Part shown: piece after piece, positions 23,801 through 36,529 of the stretch
Position numbering within the stretch: position 1 is the stretch's first letter
How the letters are laid out: each line of letters opens with the position of its first letter
Assembly (NCBI GenBank): GCA_002118135.1
Contig: BDIU01000022.1
Coordinates: 124,001-188,000 of the forward strand
Direction of reading: 5' to 3'
DNA from: Trebouxia sp. TZW2008
Taxonomy: Eukaryota > Chlorophyta > Trebouxiophyceae > Trebouxiales > Trebouxiaceae
Length of the DNA: 64,000 bases
The notes under the pieces: generated by a model
Database searches by the model: none
What the model saw: only the letters and a program-made list of their open reading frames with translations
Told to the model about the DNA's origin: nothing
Translations under genes and position numbers: made by a program

Positions 23801-26800
23801 CACAGCTATCAACAGCAAGTGGAGAGCCTGATGCTGAGCAGGCAGTGCCACACAGCCAGCCACATTTCCCTTTTGATCACCAGTGCAATGTCTGCAATTC
23901 TCTTGGATTGTTCTTTTGCATGGCTCACACGTGCGAGTAAGATTACAACATGACATGCATGGCATTATAGGCAGCTTGCATTCATGACTAAGTCTCGACA
24001 TGCAGCTTGCATTTGGCTGTTGAGCGCCAGCCACAGGCTTGTTGTGCTGCATCTTGCTTTGGTTGATACTGCAGGTGCCATAATCCAAGATCTTGAGCCA
24101 ACATGTGGCGCTTAGTCTCATGTTTGTAGCCATGATGCACATGTCAATGCACAACACACTTGGTATACTGTCAGGCCTGCAGCATATCATGTGTCCCATG
24201 CTTCTTTTGCTCAGGTGGTATGGTTGCGTTTGCAGGATGTCAGACAACAGGTTGCCTAAAATTATGCTGTCTGGTTTCACATATTGAATATCAACCGTCC
24301 TCATCATGACGCCCAAAACAAGTCGGCCTGGCGGGACAGGACTTGGGTCACATACACCTAGCACATGTGCTGGAAAGTTTAACCATTTATTATTGATTAT
24401 TCTTTCGCAGGCAGCGGATGAAAGCAGGAGCCTGCAGCTGGCAAAGAACACAATGGCTGATCTGATTTGTCGCATGAGTCTGCTGAAGAGGACCATGAGC
24501 AACTGGCAAGCTTTCCACAGCTGTCAGGTGAAGAAGTGCAGGGCTGATGAGCACAGAAGGGACAGGACGCTTTGCATTCCCTTTGCTGCTTGGCGTGCAG
24601 TTCACAAGGTATGCTCCATTGGATTATGATTGAGTTGGGCTCAACTTCAAGCCTTAGAAGCAGCAAATGTGCCAAGCTGATGTGTACAGGAAGGACAGGA
24701 CGCTTCACATTGCCTTTGCTGCTTGCCATGCAGTTCACGAGGTATGCTCCTTTGAAACATGACTGAGTTAGACGCATAGTCGACCTGAGAAACAACAGAA
24801 GTGCGGAGCTGAAGCACACAGGAGGATCAAGATGCTGTGCATTGCCTTTACTGCTTGATGCGCAGCTCACACAAGGTATGATTCAGTGTATTTTGAAATC
24901 CACCTTCAGTCGAGGTGCTCCAACGCAAGATGATCAGACAATGACGCTGTGCTCCTCACTGAAGGTATCTGCAGTAATATCAGCTTCAGATAGTGCAGCG
25001 AGCGTGTCAGGGGTGAGTTAGGATGTGACTGAACAGCCATGCTTGCCACGATGCAGCAGCACCAGCCGCCAAGTGTTTTGTGCAGAGTGTCCGATAGCTT
25101 TCATTAAATGGCCAACTTGTTAGGTCCTGCAAAGGCACACAAAATGTCAAAACCGACTTTGCATGACATCATAGAATAGCCATCTGATGCTGTCGGCCAT
25201 GACAATGTCCTGCGCTGGGTCTTGTGTCTGAGCAGACCCAGCGGTCTGCTAAACACGCTGAGACGTTTGTGACCAGCAGCGTCCATTGATCTAAAGTGGT
25301 TGTCCCACATTTCTGACCATTGTATATTCTTTGCCGCATGTTTGTCAATGTATAAACCTGCTTTCAGCGACGGCAAGGCGCTGAGCGCTGATTGATGCTC
25401 ACGTTAAAACAGGTTTGTTTGCAGGCTGGCCTGCTTGTCCCTTCATAAATGTGACCCTCTAGTGATGTGCCCACCCTGGCAAGGGTGTGGTAATGTATGC
25501 GTGTGACGCCTCTGGCATTATAGCCTGTATTCCATCCACAGATCTGAATGCGGCATTGGCGTCAAGGGTGTGTGGCAGGTGTAAAAAACAGCATGTTTTG
25601 TTATCCTGAACTTGATGTACATTCAGTGTGCTCCATTTTGGTCCGGATGTGCATTTGAGGATGTTTCAGGTGGCAGCTGAGTTGACCTTGCCTTCAACAC
25701 TGCAGCATTTCACATATTGCCATCGCTGCAGTGTCTTTCACATCAGCAACACAAACTGCACCATTCTTGTTTACAGTGTGGCCCTTGCAAAGGAACAGTA
25801 CACCTTGCTGCCTTGCGCCCTGAGACGTGTTGGTTGTGGTTCAGGTAGCGGCTGACCGGCAGCAGCGGGTAATGCGGCGCAAGCCAAAAGCAGGGGCGCT
25901 ATGCAGGCCTTTCTACTGGCGAGACATACCGGATGGAAAGTGTATGTTGTTAGGCCTTGACAATGTGCTGACTACGGAGGGACGGCTGACACTGCAGGTG
26001 CGAATTCTGCTCCTGAGCTCATTTGCTCTCTTGCGCTCTGTGACATCACTGCAAGGTGCACAGCTCAATGCTGACCCCACTAGGACCCTGCATTATTCTT
26101 AACTACAGCCAGACATAAGTAAAGTGCAATACGCCGCGTGTAACTGCCTTCAGGAACAAAGCAAGACAGCACAAGGAGAAGGGGCCTACAATCACCGCAC
26201 CTGTGCTGTCAGTAACAAGCCGGAGCTTTGCCTTTTGCTGCAGCCTGATGCCACTGCGGTGCAATAAGCCGCTTGTGGAAGGATGAGTCATCAGGCGTAT
26301 GTGCACAAGCAGGAGCTAATAAGACAGTTTGTTGTTCTCTGCTGCAGCCTGACGCCACTGCGGTGCAATACGCCGCCGTGCCTTCACAAACAAAGCAAGA
26401 CAGCACAAGGGAAAGGGGTCTGGAGTAACTACACCTGTGCTGTCAGTAACAAGCCAGACCTTTGCTTTCTGCTGCAGCCTGATGCCACTGCAGTGCAATA
26501 TGCCGCTTGTGAAAGGATGGGCCATCAGGCGCATGTGCACAAGTTGCAGCCACAAGCTCACAAGCCTGTCAGCCCTAGCTCAAGGTTTGCCCCGCGCCCA
26601 AGGGATGCCCAGAGTGATGCCTGCCTGGCTGCTGTTGGTTGCAGCAACATCAAGATTTTGAGGAAGCCAAAGGCTGTAGAGACTGTCACAGTAAGCCTCG
26701 CTGTGCATTGCAATGTGCATTGCACCACTTGGGAGAGGTTTGTCCCACCATACAGAGACATCCTGAGGGACGCCTGTTTCGCTGGCTTTAGGTGAGACCT

Positions 26801-29800
26801 GATTGGAACATCGAGGAAACCCATGATTCCCCACACTGCTGTGGTGAGCCACAATGCTTGGGCACAAGCTGGAATCCTGAAACCTTTGTTGACAGGTGCT
26901 TTGACTGCAGCGTAAGGACCAACATTGCTGTTTGCGTCCTGTCTTTGGCATGCTTGAATGCTGTGACTGTTCTTGTCAAAATTGCTCCGTTGTGAAGGAT
27001 GCGGGGATCCGCCCTCAGACGTTTTTCCAGTTATGCAAGTTGCCCTTATGGGCAGTGCATGGCTTTGCAGGCAGCAGAAAAGTCTTGGGAACAAGCTCAG
27101 CAAACTTAACGCGGCAACACAGGTCAATACATGCATCCTGCTAATACATGCTGTCCGTGCAGGACTCAAACCCTTGGCTGACCATGTCTACTGCTGAGAG
27201 CATGCTGATACAGCAAAGGCTTTAGTCATTGCAAACGACCTACAAGCAACGGCCGCTTGCAGTGACACCAGCCTTTGCTGCATGATCACGCTCTGCTGTG
27301 GACAGGACTTGCAAAACTTGATACATCCAGCATATGATACAATGACAGCATCCTGACTGTTATAATGCAGGGCAGCATGGGCATAGCACAGGCACCTTGA
27401 CAATGCACGAGCTTGTTACAGGACCCAAAAGACTGGCTCTTTCTGTTGCTGACTGTCTGATATGGGAGCAAAGCCTGGAGACCTTACAACCAACCTGCAA
27501 TATTACATGACACAGACATACACACCCATCTTGACAAGGCATGTGCTTGTTGCAGGATTCAAAGGCTAGACTGGTTTCTTCACCTGCTGACAGTCTCTGC
27601 TTTCAGCAAAGGGCTGAGGCACTGCATGCGGAGAGATGTCGCTATGCCATTGAGCTAGAAAAGGAGTTAAAGGCTGATGCACTCATAAGGCAGAGGCTCC
27701 TGCGTACTGGTTTTGCGGCTTGGCATGCAAGACATGCAGCCAAGGTACAGCACTGTAAACTTGTCAAAGCGCTGTTGGGGGCGTAGTTACTGCCTCCTGA
27801 CTAGTTGTTTCGACGCTGATAGCCTCAGCAGGAAGAGTATCCTGCGTTGCTCTTTTGCAGCTTGGCATGCCAGATATGCCAGCAAGGTACATTGCTCTCA
27901 AAATTGCAAAAGCTTTCCTGCATTCGCTTGTCTCTCCTTAAAGAGAGCTTAAAGCAATCATGCTGAAAGGATGCGCCAAGTCTTTGAGCTACTACTCAAG
28001 TTCCTAGAGTATGGCTTGCAGGGCTTGTACGTGCAGCCTCCAAGCTGCTTTCTCTTCCAGTCTCAAACTGCAAGGCTCCTGCACATTGACATCAGGAAGG
28101 AAAAGCATCGAGCAGGCCACATTTGCTGCTTGGTATGTAAGATATGTTCATGCCAAGGCTTGGCTTTTGTGCTAGACGACCACTGCAACAGCCGAGTGAG
28201 CTGATGCAAACCACGCTAGTCTTTTCAAACATATCATGGTTTAATGGGCAGCACGTCCAGCATGCTGCCGTGCCAGTCAGTGTGTCATGTACATAGCAAG
28301 TGGCATTTTGCCAATGCATGGAGTGCACCTTAGGCATATGAAAACCTGTTTGGCAGGGGTTTATGGGAAAAGAGGGCTCTCTTCAAATTTGGCGGCAAGA
28401 GTCAGTTCTGTTGAGCGCCCTCTCATTCCATGCGGTCACTCACACATGAGAGATGCTACAAGCATCAGTGCCAAGCTGGTGTGTTGCAGGTGAAGTAGAA
28501 CAGTTTGGTCAGGGCACAAAGCTGTGCAATGGCTGCACCACAAGCCTTGTCTGTGGAATCATCTGCATGACGATGAGCCAAAGCTTGGTGTCCTTATCAC
28601 ACAGTTGTCTCCAGACGCCAGATACAAAGCAATCAGTTGACGATTACGTCTGTGTCCAGCTTCTAGGTGGCGCAGGTGTGCAGATAGCACCAGCCGCTTC
28701 AGACGATGTCAAAAGCCCACACACTGGCCTCTGACAAGTATACGTGCAAAAGGCTGCTTGATGCGCACTTTCAAATTCTCAGATGGTCTGCTCATTGCAG
28801 GTGCTGAAAGCAAGGCTGTCAAGCTTGGCCAACAAGAGGCAGACTGGCACACTGAGGCAAGTCCTGGAGGCCTGGCATGCTCACAGCAAGCGCCAGCTGA
28901 TTCAGAAGCGGCAATTTCGCACTGCGGTGGCGCACAGGAGGGCTCATCAGCTGACTGCTGTCTTTGCTGCCTGGCCTGCAACCTGCAAGGTACCCTTTTG
29001 GACTTCCTTTGGGCCTTTTTAAACAAATATTGACAGCAATTGCCGTCCAAATGTACCATTGGTATGCATGTTCGAGTTCCAAATTGTGTGCAGCTTTTCA
29101 TCTGCGTAGCTAGGCAGGTAGTCAGAAGCTGCTAAGCAACTTTGGATCTGCCTTTTGGTCGGATCCTCCAGCAGGCGCAACTGGCCTTGTTTTGAGTCCC
29201 TGCGGTCAAGATCAATGTGCATCACACCATTGTATTGAAGCAAATCTGCCTTACTGTGACGTCCAAACAGCTACCCTAACATGACAGCGTTTGGGCCACA
29301 CACACCTAGCACATGCGCTACAATGTGATCTCTTGTTATCATCATTGAGTTCTGCTGGCCTGAGCTGGCTTTGTGTTGCATCTGGTCATCAAACTCCACA
29401 GGTCTGCTTATGGGCCTTCTGCCTGCTGGCCTGGCTCTTGAGCAAGTTATTTGGTTTGGAGGAAAAGTCTTTGTCTTCTTTCAGATTGACTGGCCTTTTG
29501 GGTCCGCTTCTGCTGTTCTGTTTTACAGAAGAAAGAGCCTGCCTTGTGACTTGGCATGCGTGCACCCAGGTACAAACCTGCCTTTTGACACGGCATGCAT
29601 GCATGCAGGACAAACAGTGTCAGTGTTACATAGCAACACAAGCAGTGCGTTTGCCAGTGCTAGCAGTCAGCCTGACAGGCTTGGCATGCAGCCATTGCAG
29701 ATCTATGTCTGTCTTGCAAGCTATCAAAATCAGCACAGGCACAAGAATAGTTGTGTGAAGCTAGCCATTTGACATAGAGGACTGTCTGCTTGCCCTTGTT

Positions 29801-32800
29801 GCTGCCAACACAAGGCTGTGGTTTGATGCATGGGCGCCGTTTTGTCTGCCAACAACTTGCGGCAACTTGTTGGGAGGTGAAACGGCAAACCATGCATGAA
29901 ACGCAGCCTTTGTGTGTCCTCAGCACAGGAGCAAGCAGGCACCTGTTTCTCCCTGCCTCATTGTGGCGCAGGCAGGTGCAGAGGTTTTGCTGTTATGGGA
30001 GGTATCGCAAGCAGCACAGGCAAAAGAAGTCTTGTGTAAAGCTGGTCATTTGCACAGACAATGATCCGCCTGCCCTTTTGCTGCCGACACGCAGCTGTGG
30101 TTTGATGCATGGATGGCGTTTTCTCTGCCAACAAACTGTGGCAATCTGTGGGGAGATTAAGCAGCATCCATGCATGAAAAGCAGCCTTTGTGTGTCCTTG
30201 GCGCAGGAGCAAGCAGGCACCTATTTCTCCTTGCCTCATTGTGCCAAAATGCCCATGCCCCAACTGTGACGAATGCAGCACAGCTGCGGCTGACACGGTC
30301 AGGTTGAAAGCCTGCAGCCTGGTTTCAACAACAGGCTTTGCTGATACTGTCAGTGATCTGACAGGGTGAAGCTGTCCTAGGCAGGTGCAAAAGTTTGCTG
30401 CTATGGTCATGTCACAGAAGACACAGTGTGTCAATCTGTTACCTGTTTGGGTGACCACTTGGTGTACTAGCATCCTCAGAAAGAAGCCATCCCAGGCTGC
30501 TGACCCCTTGCTTAGGAAGTTGTTGTGCCTCTGAGCCTGCTCAAGTAGCTATCAGGCTAGTACCTTTTGCTTGGCTCGCCTGTGCCATAACAGCAGAACT
30601 TTGTTTGTTCATTTAGGCCTTGTTGAACAGAGCACAGGCAGATGAAGAGGTGTAGACGCTGGCCATCTGCATGGACAACGTCTCCATCAAAATGTGCACT
30701 GACGTATCCCCAAAGCGTGGCATGCATGAACCACGGTCAGCATGTGAGCTCAGCAAATGATCACTTGGCAAGCGGTGCTTCAAGCTTTGGAATGGCTTCA
30801 TCACCTATCAAGCTTTTCTAAGGCATTCTGTTGCTATGGTGCAGGCAAGCAAAGCAAGGCGCACAGATCTGGTAGCTACTTGGGCAGCCAAGAAGCGCAC
30901 CATTGTGCTGAAGCAAGTGTTGGCAGCCTGGACTGGCTTCATGAAGGCCAAGCTCTTGAAGGGACAGCACGTCAGTGAGGCCGCTGAGATCGGCAAGGGC
31001 AAGCCGATGTCCGGCGTGCTCGCTGCCTGGGGCACTTATGTTCAGGTACAGACTGGACCAATGTCATCACGCCCTTTGCAAGGAATGTGTCAACGCTGGC
31101 AGTCAGCCTGACAAGCTGAGCATGCAGTCACTGTGCATGCAGCCACTGCAAAGTGTACCTGCTTTGCAAGCTGTTGAACAGAGTATACATAAAAGCATGT
31201 ATGTGCAAAGCTGGCACTGCAGGCAGGTTGTCTGTAACAGCATGGGTACCAAGGTCACAGCAAACGCAGCATGCATGAGCTGCTGCTAGCCTGTTTGCTC
31301 AGCACAGAAGAGCCTGGCAAGCAGTGATTGAGGCTTTGGCAACCCTGAGCAAGTTTGTTGCTGATATGCAGGCAGCTCAAACCAGGCGTACTGACTTAAC
31401 AGCTGCATGGGCAGCTAACAGGCGCACCAAAGTGCTGCAGCAGGTCCTGGCGGCCTGGAGTGACCATGCAAAGCGTCAGGCATTCAAGCGGCAGCAGATC
31501 TGTGAGGTTGTTGAAGTCAATAGAAGAAGGGCAACTCTGCACACTGTAGTCTCTGCCTGGCGGGCACACACTCAGGTACGTAAGGTTCATTTGCCTGTGC
31601 CATTGACACTTTGCGAAATTGCACCAGCTTGCATTGGCTCCATATGTATGATTTGAGATTTGTCCCTGTCAATCGAGCTGTCTGAGTCACTACTATATGG
31701 GACATTGCCCAGAGTACAGTCTGTTTGCGTGAATAACACGCCTGAAGCATATTGTCAGCACAAACTCACCTCAGCAGGTGATGCGCCAAGCTTCATCTTG
31801 GAGTAAGCGTCCACAATTCTGCTGCTGCGTGCCACAGGAGTTGCAGACAACGCGTGCTGACCTGGCAGCTACCTGGGCAGCTAAGAGGCGCACTGAAGCG
31901 CTGAAGCAAGCTCTGACGGCCTGGGATGAGTACACAAAGCGTCAAACACTCAAGAGGCGGCAGATCAGGGAGATCATTGAGGCCAAGAGGGAAAGGATAA
32001 CTTTGTCCAGTGTGTTCCAGGCTCGGCATGCAGAGACAGAGGTACAGACTTCTGTTCTTGTCAGTGCACTCATTGCCTCACAGAATTTGCACAGATTTGA
32101 TTGCACACTTGCCGCAAAACCACTGTGTCCAGTGTGTTGCATAATTGGCATGCAGAGACACAGTTCCAGACTGCTGTTCTTACCAGTGTACTGATTGCCT
32201 CACAGAACTTGTACAAGCTTGCTTTGGCTGCATACTTGTCCAGAACTCGTTGCTTCAGGCCACCTATCATCAGTGTCCAATCCATGAGTAACAGGACTGT
32301 GTCAGTATATGGACAGTTCACTGGCACGCCAATGTGCTGCAGCATGTTCTGGCAACCTGGTGTGACTCCATGAAGTGCCTGTCTTTGGAACTTTGAGTAG
32401 TCATCACAGGCTGCCAATACCTGCTGCAGCGCTTTGGTGTGCTTCTGAGCTGCCTGAGTCATTGGTGCAGGCAGATTTTTGAGAGAATCATGGATGTTTC
32501 TTGGCTTCTTACCCATCTCCTGAATGTTAATCTTACACAGCACACACCAGATCAACACGTCTGGTCTGATGCAGTCATGACACAGCCCCTTTTCTGTGCC
32601 CCCACGTGCCTGCACTTCACAGCTGAAGTCAGTTGCCTGTTGGGCAAATTGCAGTCTTTACCAAGGTGGCTTTCAGGCCTAGCTGGCAATTGGGTGCAAA
32701 GCTTACTTGCTGCCCAATTGTGTCTGCACAAAGCGTCAATTAGGGAACTTATCAGTAATATAGTGCATGTCATATGCAGCATGGAGCCCGTTTGTCAGCA

Positions 32801-34337
32801 AAGATTTTGCAGAATGCTGCACATAAGGACAAATTATTCTCCACTCATCTGTTGTGCTACAAGCTTTGCAGGCAAGCAAAGCCATGTTGTCAGGCTTCAG
32901 ACACTTTCACAAAGTTTTAGAGCCTGCCAGCGCGGCTTGTCTTGCCTGCCTTGCTGAGTCACAAGCAGCAGCACAAACATAGCACACGTTGCAGCAGCAC
33001 AAGCCCAAAGCATCAACAAGATTTCTGTAAAATGCTGCATCGCACATCATGATCCTGTCCACTCATGGGCTATGATGCATGCACTGCAGGAAAACCAAGC
33101 CATGTTGTCAGGCTTCAGAACCTTTCACAAGGTTCTAGAGTCTGCCTGCGCGGCTTGTCATGCCTGCTTTGCTGAGTTACAAGAGGCAGCACAAATGCAG
33201 CACGAGACCAAAACATTAGCAAGATTTCTGTAAAAAGCTGCATCGCACATCATGATCCTGTCCAATCATGTGCAATGATGCATGCATTGCAGGCAAGCCA
33301 AGCCGTGTTGTCAGGCTTCAGAACTGTTGACATATGTCTGAAGCCTGCCAGCATGGCTTGTCTTGCCTGTTTTGCTGAGTCACAAGCGGCAGCACAGACA
33401 TAGCACACATTCCAGCAGCACAAGCCCAAAGCATCAACAAGATTGCTATACGATGCTGCATTTACATCATGACTGTGTCCACTCTTGTGCTATGATGCAT
33501 GCATTGCAGGCAAGGCAAGCCGTGTTGTCAGGCTTCAGAACCGTTGACATGTTTCTGAAGCCTGCCAGCATGGCTTGTCTTGCTTGTTTTGCTGAGTCAC
33601 AAGCCTGCAGCTTAGACGCAGTGCAAATGCAGCACAAGACCAAAACATTAGCAAGATTTCTATATGATGCTGCATTTACAACATGATCCTGTCCACTCAT
33701 GTGCTATGATGCATGCATTGCAGGCAAGGCAAGCTGTGTTTGTCAGGCTTCAGACTCATGTCAATGGCTCTGAAGGTCAGGCTTCAGAACCGTTGACATG
33801 TGTTCGAAGCCTGCCAGCACGGCTTGTCTTGCCTGCCTTGCCGAGTCACAAGCGGCAGCACAGACATAGCACACATTCCAGCAGCACAAGCCCAAAGCAT
33901 CAACAAGATTGCTATACGATGCTGCATTTACATCATGACTGTGTCCACTCTTGTGCTATGATGCATGCATTGCACGCAAGGCAAGCCGTGTTGTCAGGCT
34001 TCAGAACCGTTGACATGTTTCTGAAGCCTGCCAGCACAGCTTGTCATGGTTGCTTTGCTGAGTTACAAGAGGCAGCACAAATGCAGCACAAGACCAAAAC
34101 ATTAGCAATTTCCATATGATGCTGCATCAATAACACGACTGTGTGCACTCATCTGCTATGATGCATGCGTTGCAGGCACGATCAGCTGTGTTGGAGTCCT
34201 TCAGGATTTTCCAGTTGAAGAAGCGAGTCCTGCATGCTTTGCTGACTCACAAGCGGCAGCAGAGGGTGATGGCTGACTATCACAGAATGGCTCGCACTCC
34301 GCGCAACGCTTTTCGGGCTTGGCGTGCAAACACTCAG
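20894..34337 (+). CDS. SFI1-like centrin-binding repeat protein, many exons, 3' end open
   Basis: Placed exons: 20894-20967, 21075-21111, 21209-21432, 21609-21753, 23548-23745, 24411-24608, 26478-26690, 27607-27744, 28801-28989, 30845-31045, 31372-31575, 31838-32041 and 34176-34337. The first four join in phase; all from 23548 on are phase 0. The later exons carry repeats of the SFI1 type, with a Trp about every 30 residues after a hydrophobic pattern: SLLKRTMSNWQAFH, LCIPFAAWRAVHK, LLRTGFAAWHARHAAK, VLKQVLAAWTGFMKAK, TLHTVVSAWRAHTQ, RNAFRAWRANTQ. In yeast and animals SFI1 repeats form a long helix that binds centrins at the spindle pole or centrosome; in algae such proteins belong to the basal body and fibre field. 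N-terminal exons are low-complexity and joined by position and phase only. I did not resolve 21754-23547 or what follows 34337, so more exons are likely. Confidence 0.75.
22715..23150 (+). repeat. Duplicated intron segment, about 257 bp apart
   Basis: GGGTTCCTGCATTGTT...GGTGCTGCGCTGTGTCTGA...GTTGGGTGCTTCCAGCGCTG...CATCAAGCAAGGCTCCCTGC occurs at 22718 and 22975. The second copy leads into a TTTGCAG acceptor at 23163. Confidence 0.85.
23699..23880 (+). repeat. Duplicated 3' end of the exon at 23548-23745
   Basis: The exon end (GCTGAACAGGCAGTGCCACAG, then CCAGCCACACC) recurs from about 23830 as GCTGAGCAGGCAGTGCCACAC, then AGCCAGCCACATTTCCC. Spacing is about 121 bp. The second copy has lost the GTAAG donor. 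Confidence 0.78.
24520..24880 (+). repeat. Triplicated SFI1-repeat exon end with donor
   Basis: Donors GTATG fall at 24609, 24742 and 24876, a period of 133-134 bp. Each is preceded by AGGA(C)AGGACGCTTTGCATTGCC-like sequence, TTTGCTGCTTG and a CACAAG or CACGAG end. Copies 2 and 3 are diverged and disrupted, so they are probably pseudoexons; alternative exons cannot be excluded. Confidence 0.87.
26230..26560 (+). repeat. Triplicated acceptor and 5' end of the exon at 26478
   Basis: CTGCAG|CCTGATGCCACTGC ends at acceptors 26243, 26347 and 26477. The first copy has an in-frame TAA soon after (CAATAAGCC). Only the third opens into the 71-codon exon. A second element, GACAGCACAAGG(G/A)AAAGGGG, is interleaved at 26165 and 26399. 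Confidence 0.85.
27690..28140 (+). repeat. Repeated end of the SFI1-repeat exon 27607-27744
   Basis: TTTTGCGGCTTGGCATGCAA, then GACATGCAGCCAAG|GTAC, recurs as CTTTTGCAGCTTGGCATGCC, then AGATATGCCAGCAAG|GTAC, with its donor at 27887. A weaker third copy ends near 28139. The second copy still reads SILRCSFAAWHARYASK from a CCTCAG acceptor and may be a working exon. Confidence 0.8.
29790..30245 (+). repeat. Two-copy tandem repeat, about 287 bp
   Basis: GGTTTGATGCATGG, TCTGCCAACAAACT, GCAGCCTTTGTGTGTCC and GAGCAAGCAGGCACCT occur in the same order in both halves (about 29810-29960 and 30095-30245), with intron-like sequence between. Confidence 0.85.
31990..32180 (+). repeat. Duplicated end of the exon 31838-32041
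   Basis: GTCCAGTGTGTTCCAGGCTCGGCATGCAGAGACAGAG ends the exon; GTCCAGTGTGTTGCATAATTGGCATGCAGAGACACAG follows about 123 bp on. The donor GGTACAG has become GTTCCAG in the copy. Confidence 0.82.
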
Positions 34338-34340
34338 GTA
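32860..34340 (+). repeat. Array of about seven copies of a decayed SFI1-repeat exon, about 215-bp unit
   Basis: A TGCAGG-like acceptor followed by CAAGCCAAGCCGTGTTGTCA or a variant starts near 32870, 33088, 33290, 33508, 33720, 33970 and 34176. Each unit continues with a Cys/Ala-rich stretch and ends in intron-like CAGCACAAG...CATCAACAAG or similar. Only the last copy (34176-34337) stays open to a GGTAC donor and has the SFI1 pattern. Units at 33290-33980 are very similar to each other, so some amplification is recent. Confidence 0.88.
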
Positions 34341-34539
34341 CATTTTGCTGTTCTTGCCAGTCCTCTGCTCATTGGCTTGAAGAATTTGTATAAGCTTGCA
34401 GTCATTGCAGGGGCAATCATGCAGAATTTTAGCCATTGTAACGCCAATCAGATTTCACACCACCTCTCACAATATATCAATGCAAAATGCAAAAGACATG
34501 CACGCAGGGTTGATTGGCGCATCTGCCACTCTGCAGATG

Positions 34540-36170
34540 TGACACTTGCTCTGACCGCCATCTCGCCCACAGCCGTTTGTATGAAGTAAGTGCTACTCGA
34601 AGCCAAATCATGAGTACAGCAAGCATGACATCTGCAGTAGTAGCAGATGTTGCAGGCTCATCTCCCACTGCTGCAGATAAGCCTGCAGTATCTGCTACTT
34701 CTGCAGATGTCACGCTTGCCCTGACCGTCGTCTTGCCCTTGGCGAGTTTGCTTCACAGGTCTGCCAACCTGCAGCCCTTGGTGTGAATGTGAGGCTACTC
34801 AAGGGGAATATACTAGTGACGGCAATTCTTATATCTCCATAGAAGCAGGGTTCACGGGCCCATCTGCCGTTACCAAAGATCAGACAATTGCACTGACCAC
34901 CAGTTTGCCCTGAATCAGCGTTACCATGAATCACACATGCTCTGAGTGGGCTGTCCCTAGATCAGGCTTGGCTGCAAGCACAAGCTAATCTAGGTAGTGG
35001 TGTCTGACGCTGAGTAGCAGCTTGCATTGAGCATGATTGAGTAAGGGCAAGCTGTAACAGCGCTCATTCCACATTTGCAGTGGCGGAAGTCAGCATAGGC
35101 ACAACAGCAAGCACAAGCAAGTCTTGGCAATAATTTTGTGGGTAGCAAGCAACTTGTCCAGGCCATTGTTGAGTCGGCAAAGCAATTACAGCGCTTCAGG
35201 ACACACTTTCCTTGGTGGCAGAGATGGCGGGCCTGCCACATACATCTGCCACCACTGCAGATGTGACGCTTGCCCTGAGTCAGGATTGTCTTGAGTCAAC
35301 TGCAGTTCACAGGCTTTACTCATGCTGGGCTTGGCCACAGACACAAGCCAGCATGAGTCATGGTCTCTGCTGGTGAGCAGCGAGTTGCCAAAGCATGGCC
35401 AAGTCAGGGCAAGCTGTCACAGCCCCTCAAGCACAAGTCCGCTCTTGTCATAGACCTGGTGGGCCTGCCACATGCATCGACCACTACTGCAGATGTGACG
35501 GACCGTGTGTTGCCCTGAGTTGGTGTTCCCAGAGTAAGCTGCAATTCAGCCTCAGACAAATTGCGCGGACCAAGCTTGGCTGTAAACACAAGCCAGTCTT
35601 GGTGGTATTGCCTGATGTTGAGCAGCAGCTTGCCAAAGCATGGTCGAGCTAGGGCAAGCTGTCACAGCTCCTCAAGTACAATCTCCCTCTGGTAGCAGGC
35701 ATGGCAGGCCTGCCACATGCATCTGCCTCTACTGCAGATATGATGCTTGCCTAAAGCACCATTGCCCTGAGTAAGCTGCTGTTCAGCCTCAGAGACATTA
35801 CTCTGACTAGGCTTGGCTGCAACACGAGCCTGTCTGAGTCAAGACAGGCTGTCAGAGCCCCTCAAGTACAAACTTGCTTTGGTAGCAGACATGAGAGGCC
35901 TGTCACATGCATCTGCCACTACTGCAGATGTGACGCTTGCGCTGAGTTGGCGTTGCCCAGAGTAAGCTGCTGTCCAGCCTCAGACAGATTACACAGACCA
36001 AGCTTGGCTGTAAACTCGGGCCAATTTTGGTGGTACTGCCTAATATTTAGCATCAGCTTGCTCAAGGCACTTTTTGGTCAGGGCCAGCTGCCACAATTCT
36101 ATGCCTCCAGTGTAAGCAGACTTACCTTCCCATTAGCCTCAGCTGTGCATTGCTTGCCCTAATATCAGCA
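34540..36170. repeat. Satellite-like tandem repeat, roughly 200-235 bp unit
   Basis: CTGCAGATGTGACGCTTGCCCTGA or variants occur near 34541, 34702, 35257, 35493, 35730 and 35923. Between them GCTTGGCTG(C/T)AA.CACAAGCC, GAGCAGCAGCTTGCCAAAGCATGG and GGGCAAGCTGTCACAGC recur in fixed order. I see no ORF kept across units. Confidence 0.85.
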
Positions 36171-36529
36171 ATGTCATTTGCAACTGCTGTTCAGCCTCAG
36201 AAACGTCTCCCCAACCAGGCTTGGCTGCAACACAAGCTGGGACCGGGAATTTCGAGGTTGAGCGTCAGCTTGCTTCGGGCAGTGTTGCGTCAGGTCAAGC
36301 TGTTGCAGCGCCTCACTCCACACTTCCTTTGCTGGCAGACAAGCTGTGTAAGCCTGTCACGTAGAAGGCCCAGCAGCAAGCAAGGCTAGTCTGGTGATGG
36401 TTCTGTGGCCAAGCAGCATGATTGCCCTGAAGCTGCTTCTTGGCCTCAGACAAATCATCCAAATCAGCTTGGCTACAAACACAAGCTGAGTCTAGGACAT
36501 ACCTTTGTGGTTGAGCAGCAGCTTGCTTA

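Noticed and set aside
23705..24502. A 265-codon minus-strand ORF
   Set aside because: It overlaps two plus-strand exons of the SFI1-like gene antisense, has no family pattern and a Cys/Met/His-rich composition typical of chance ORFs in this TG/CA-rich DNA.
26558..27169. A 203-codon minus-strand ORF
   Set aside because: Antisense to the exon at 26478-26690 and its intron; no domain, no splice logic.
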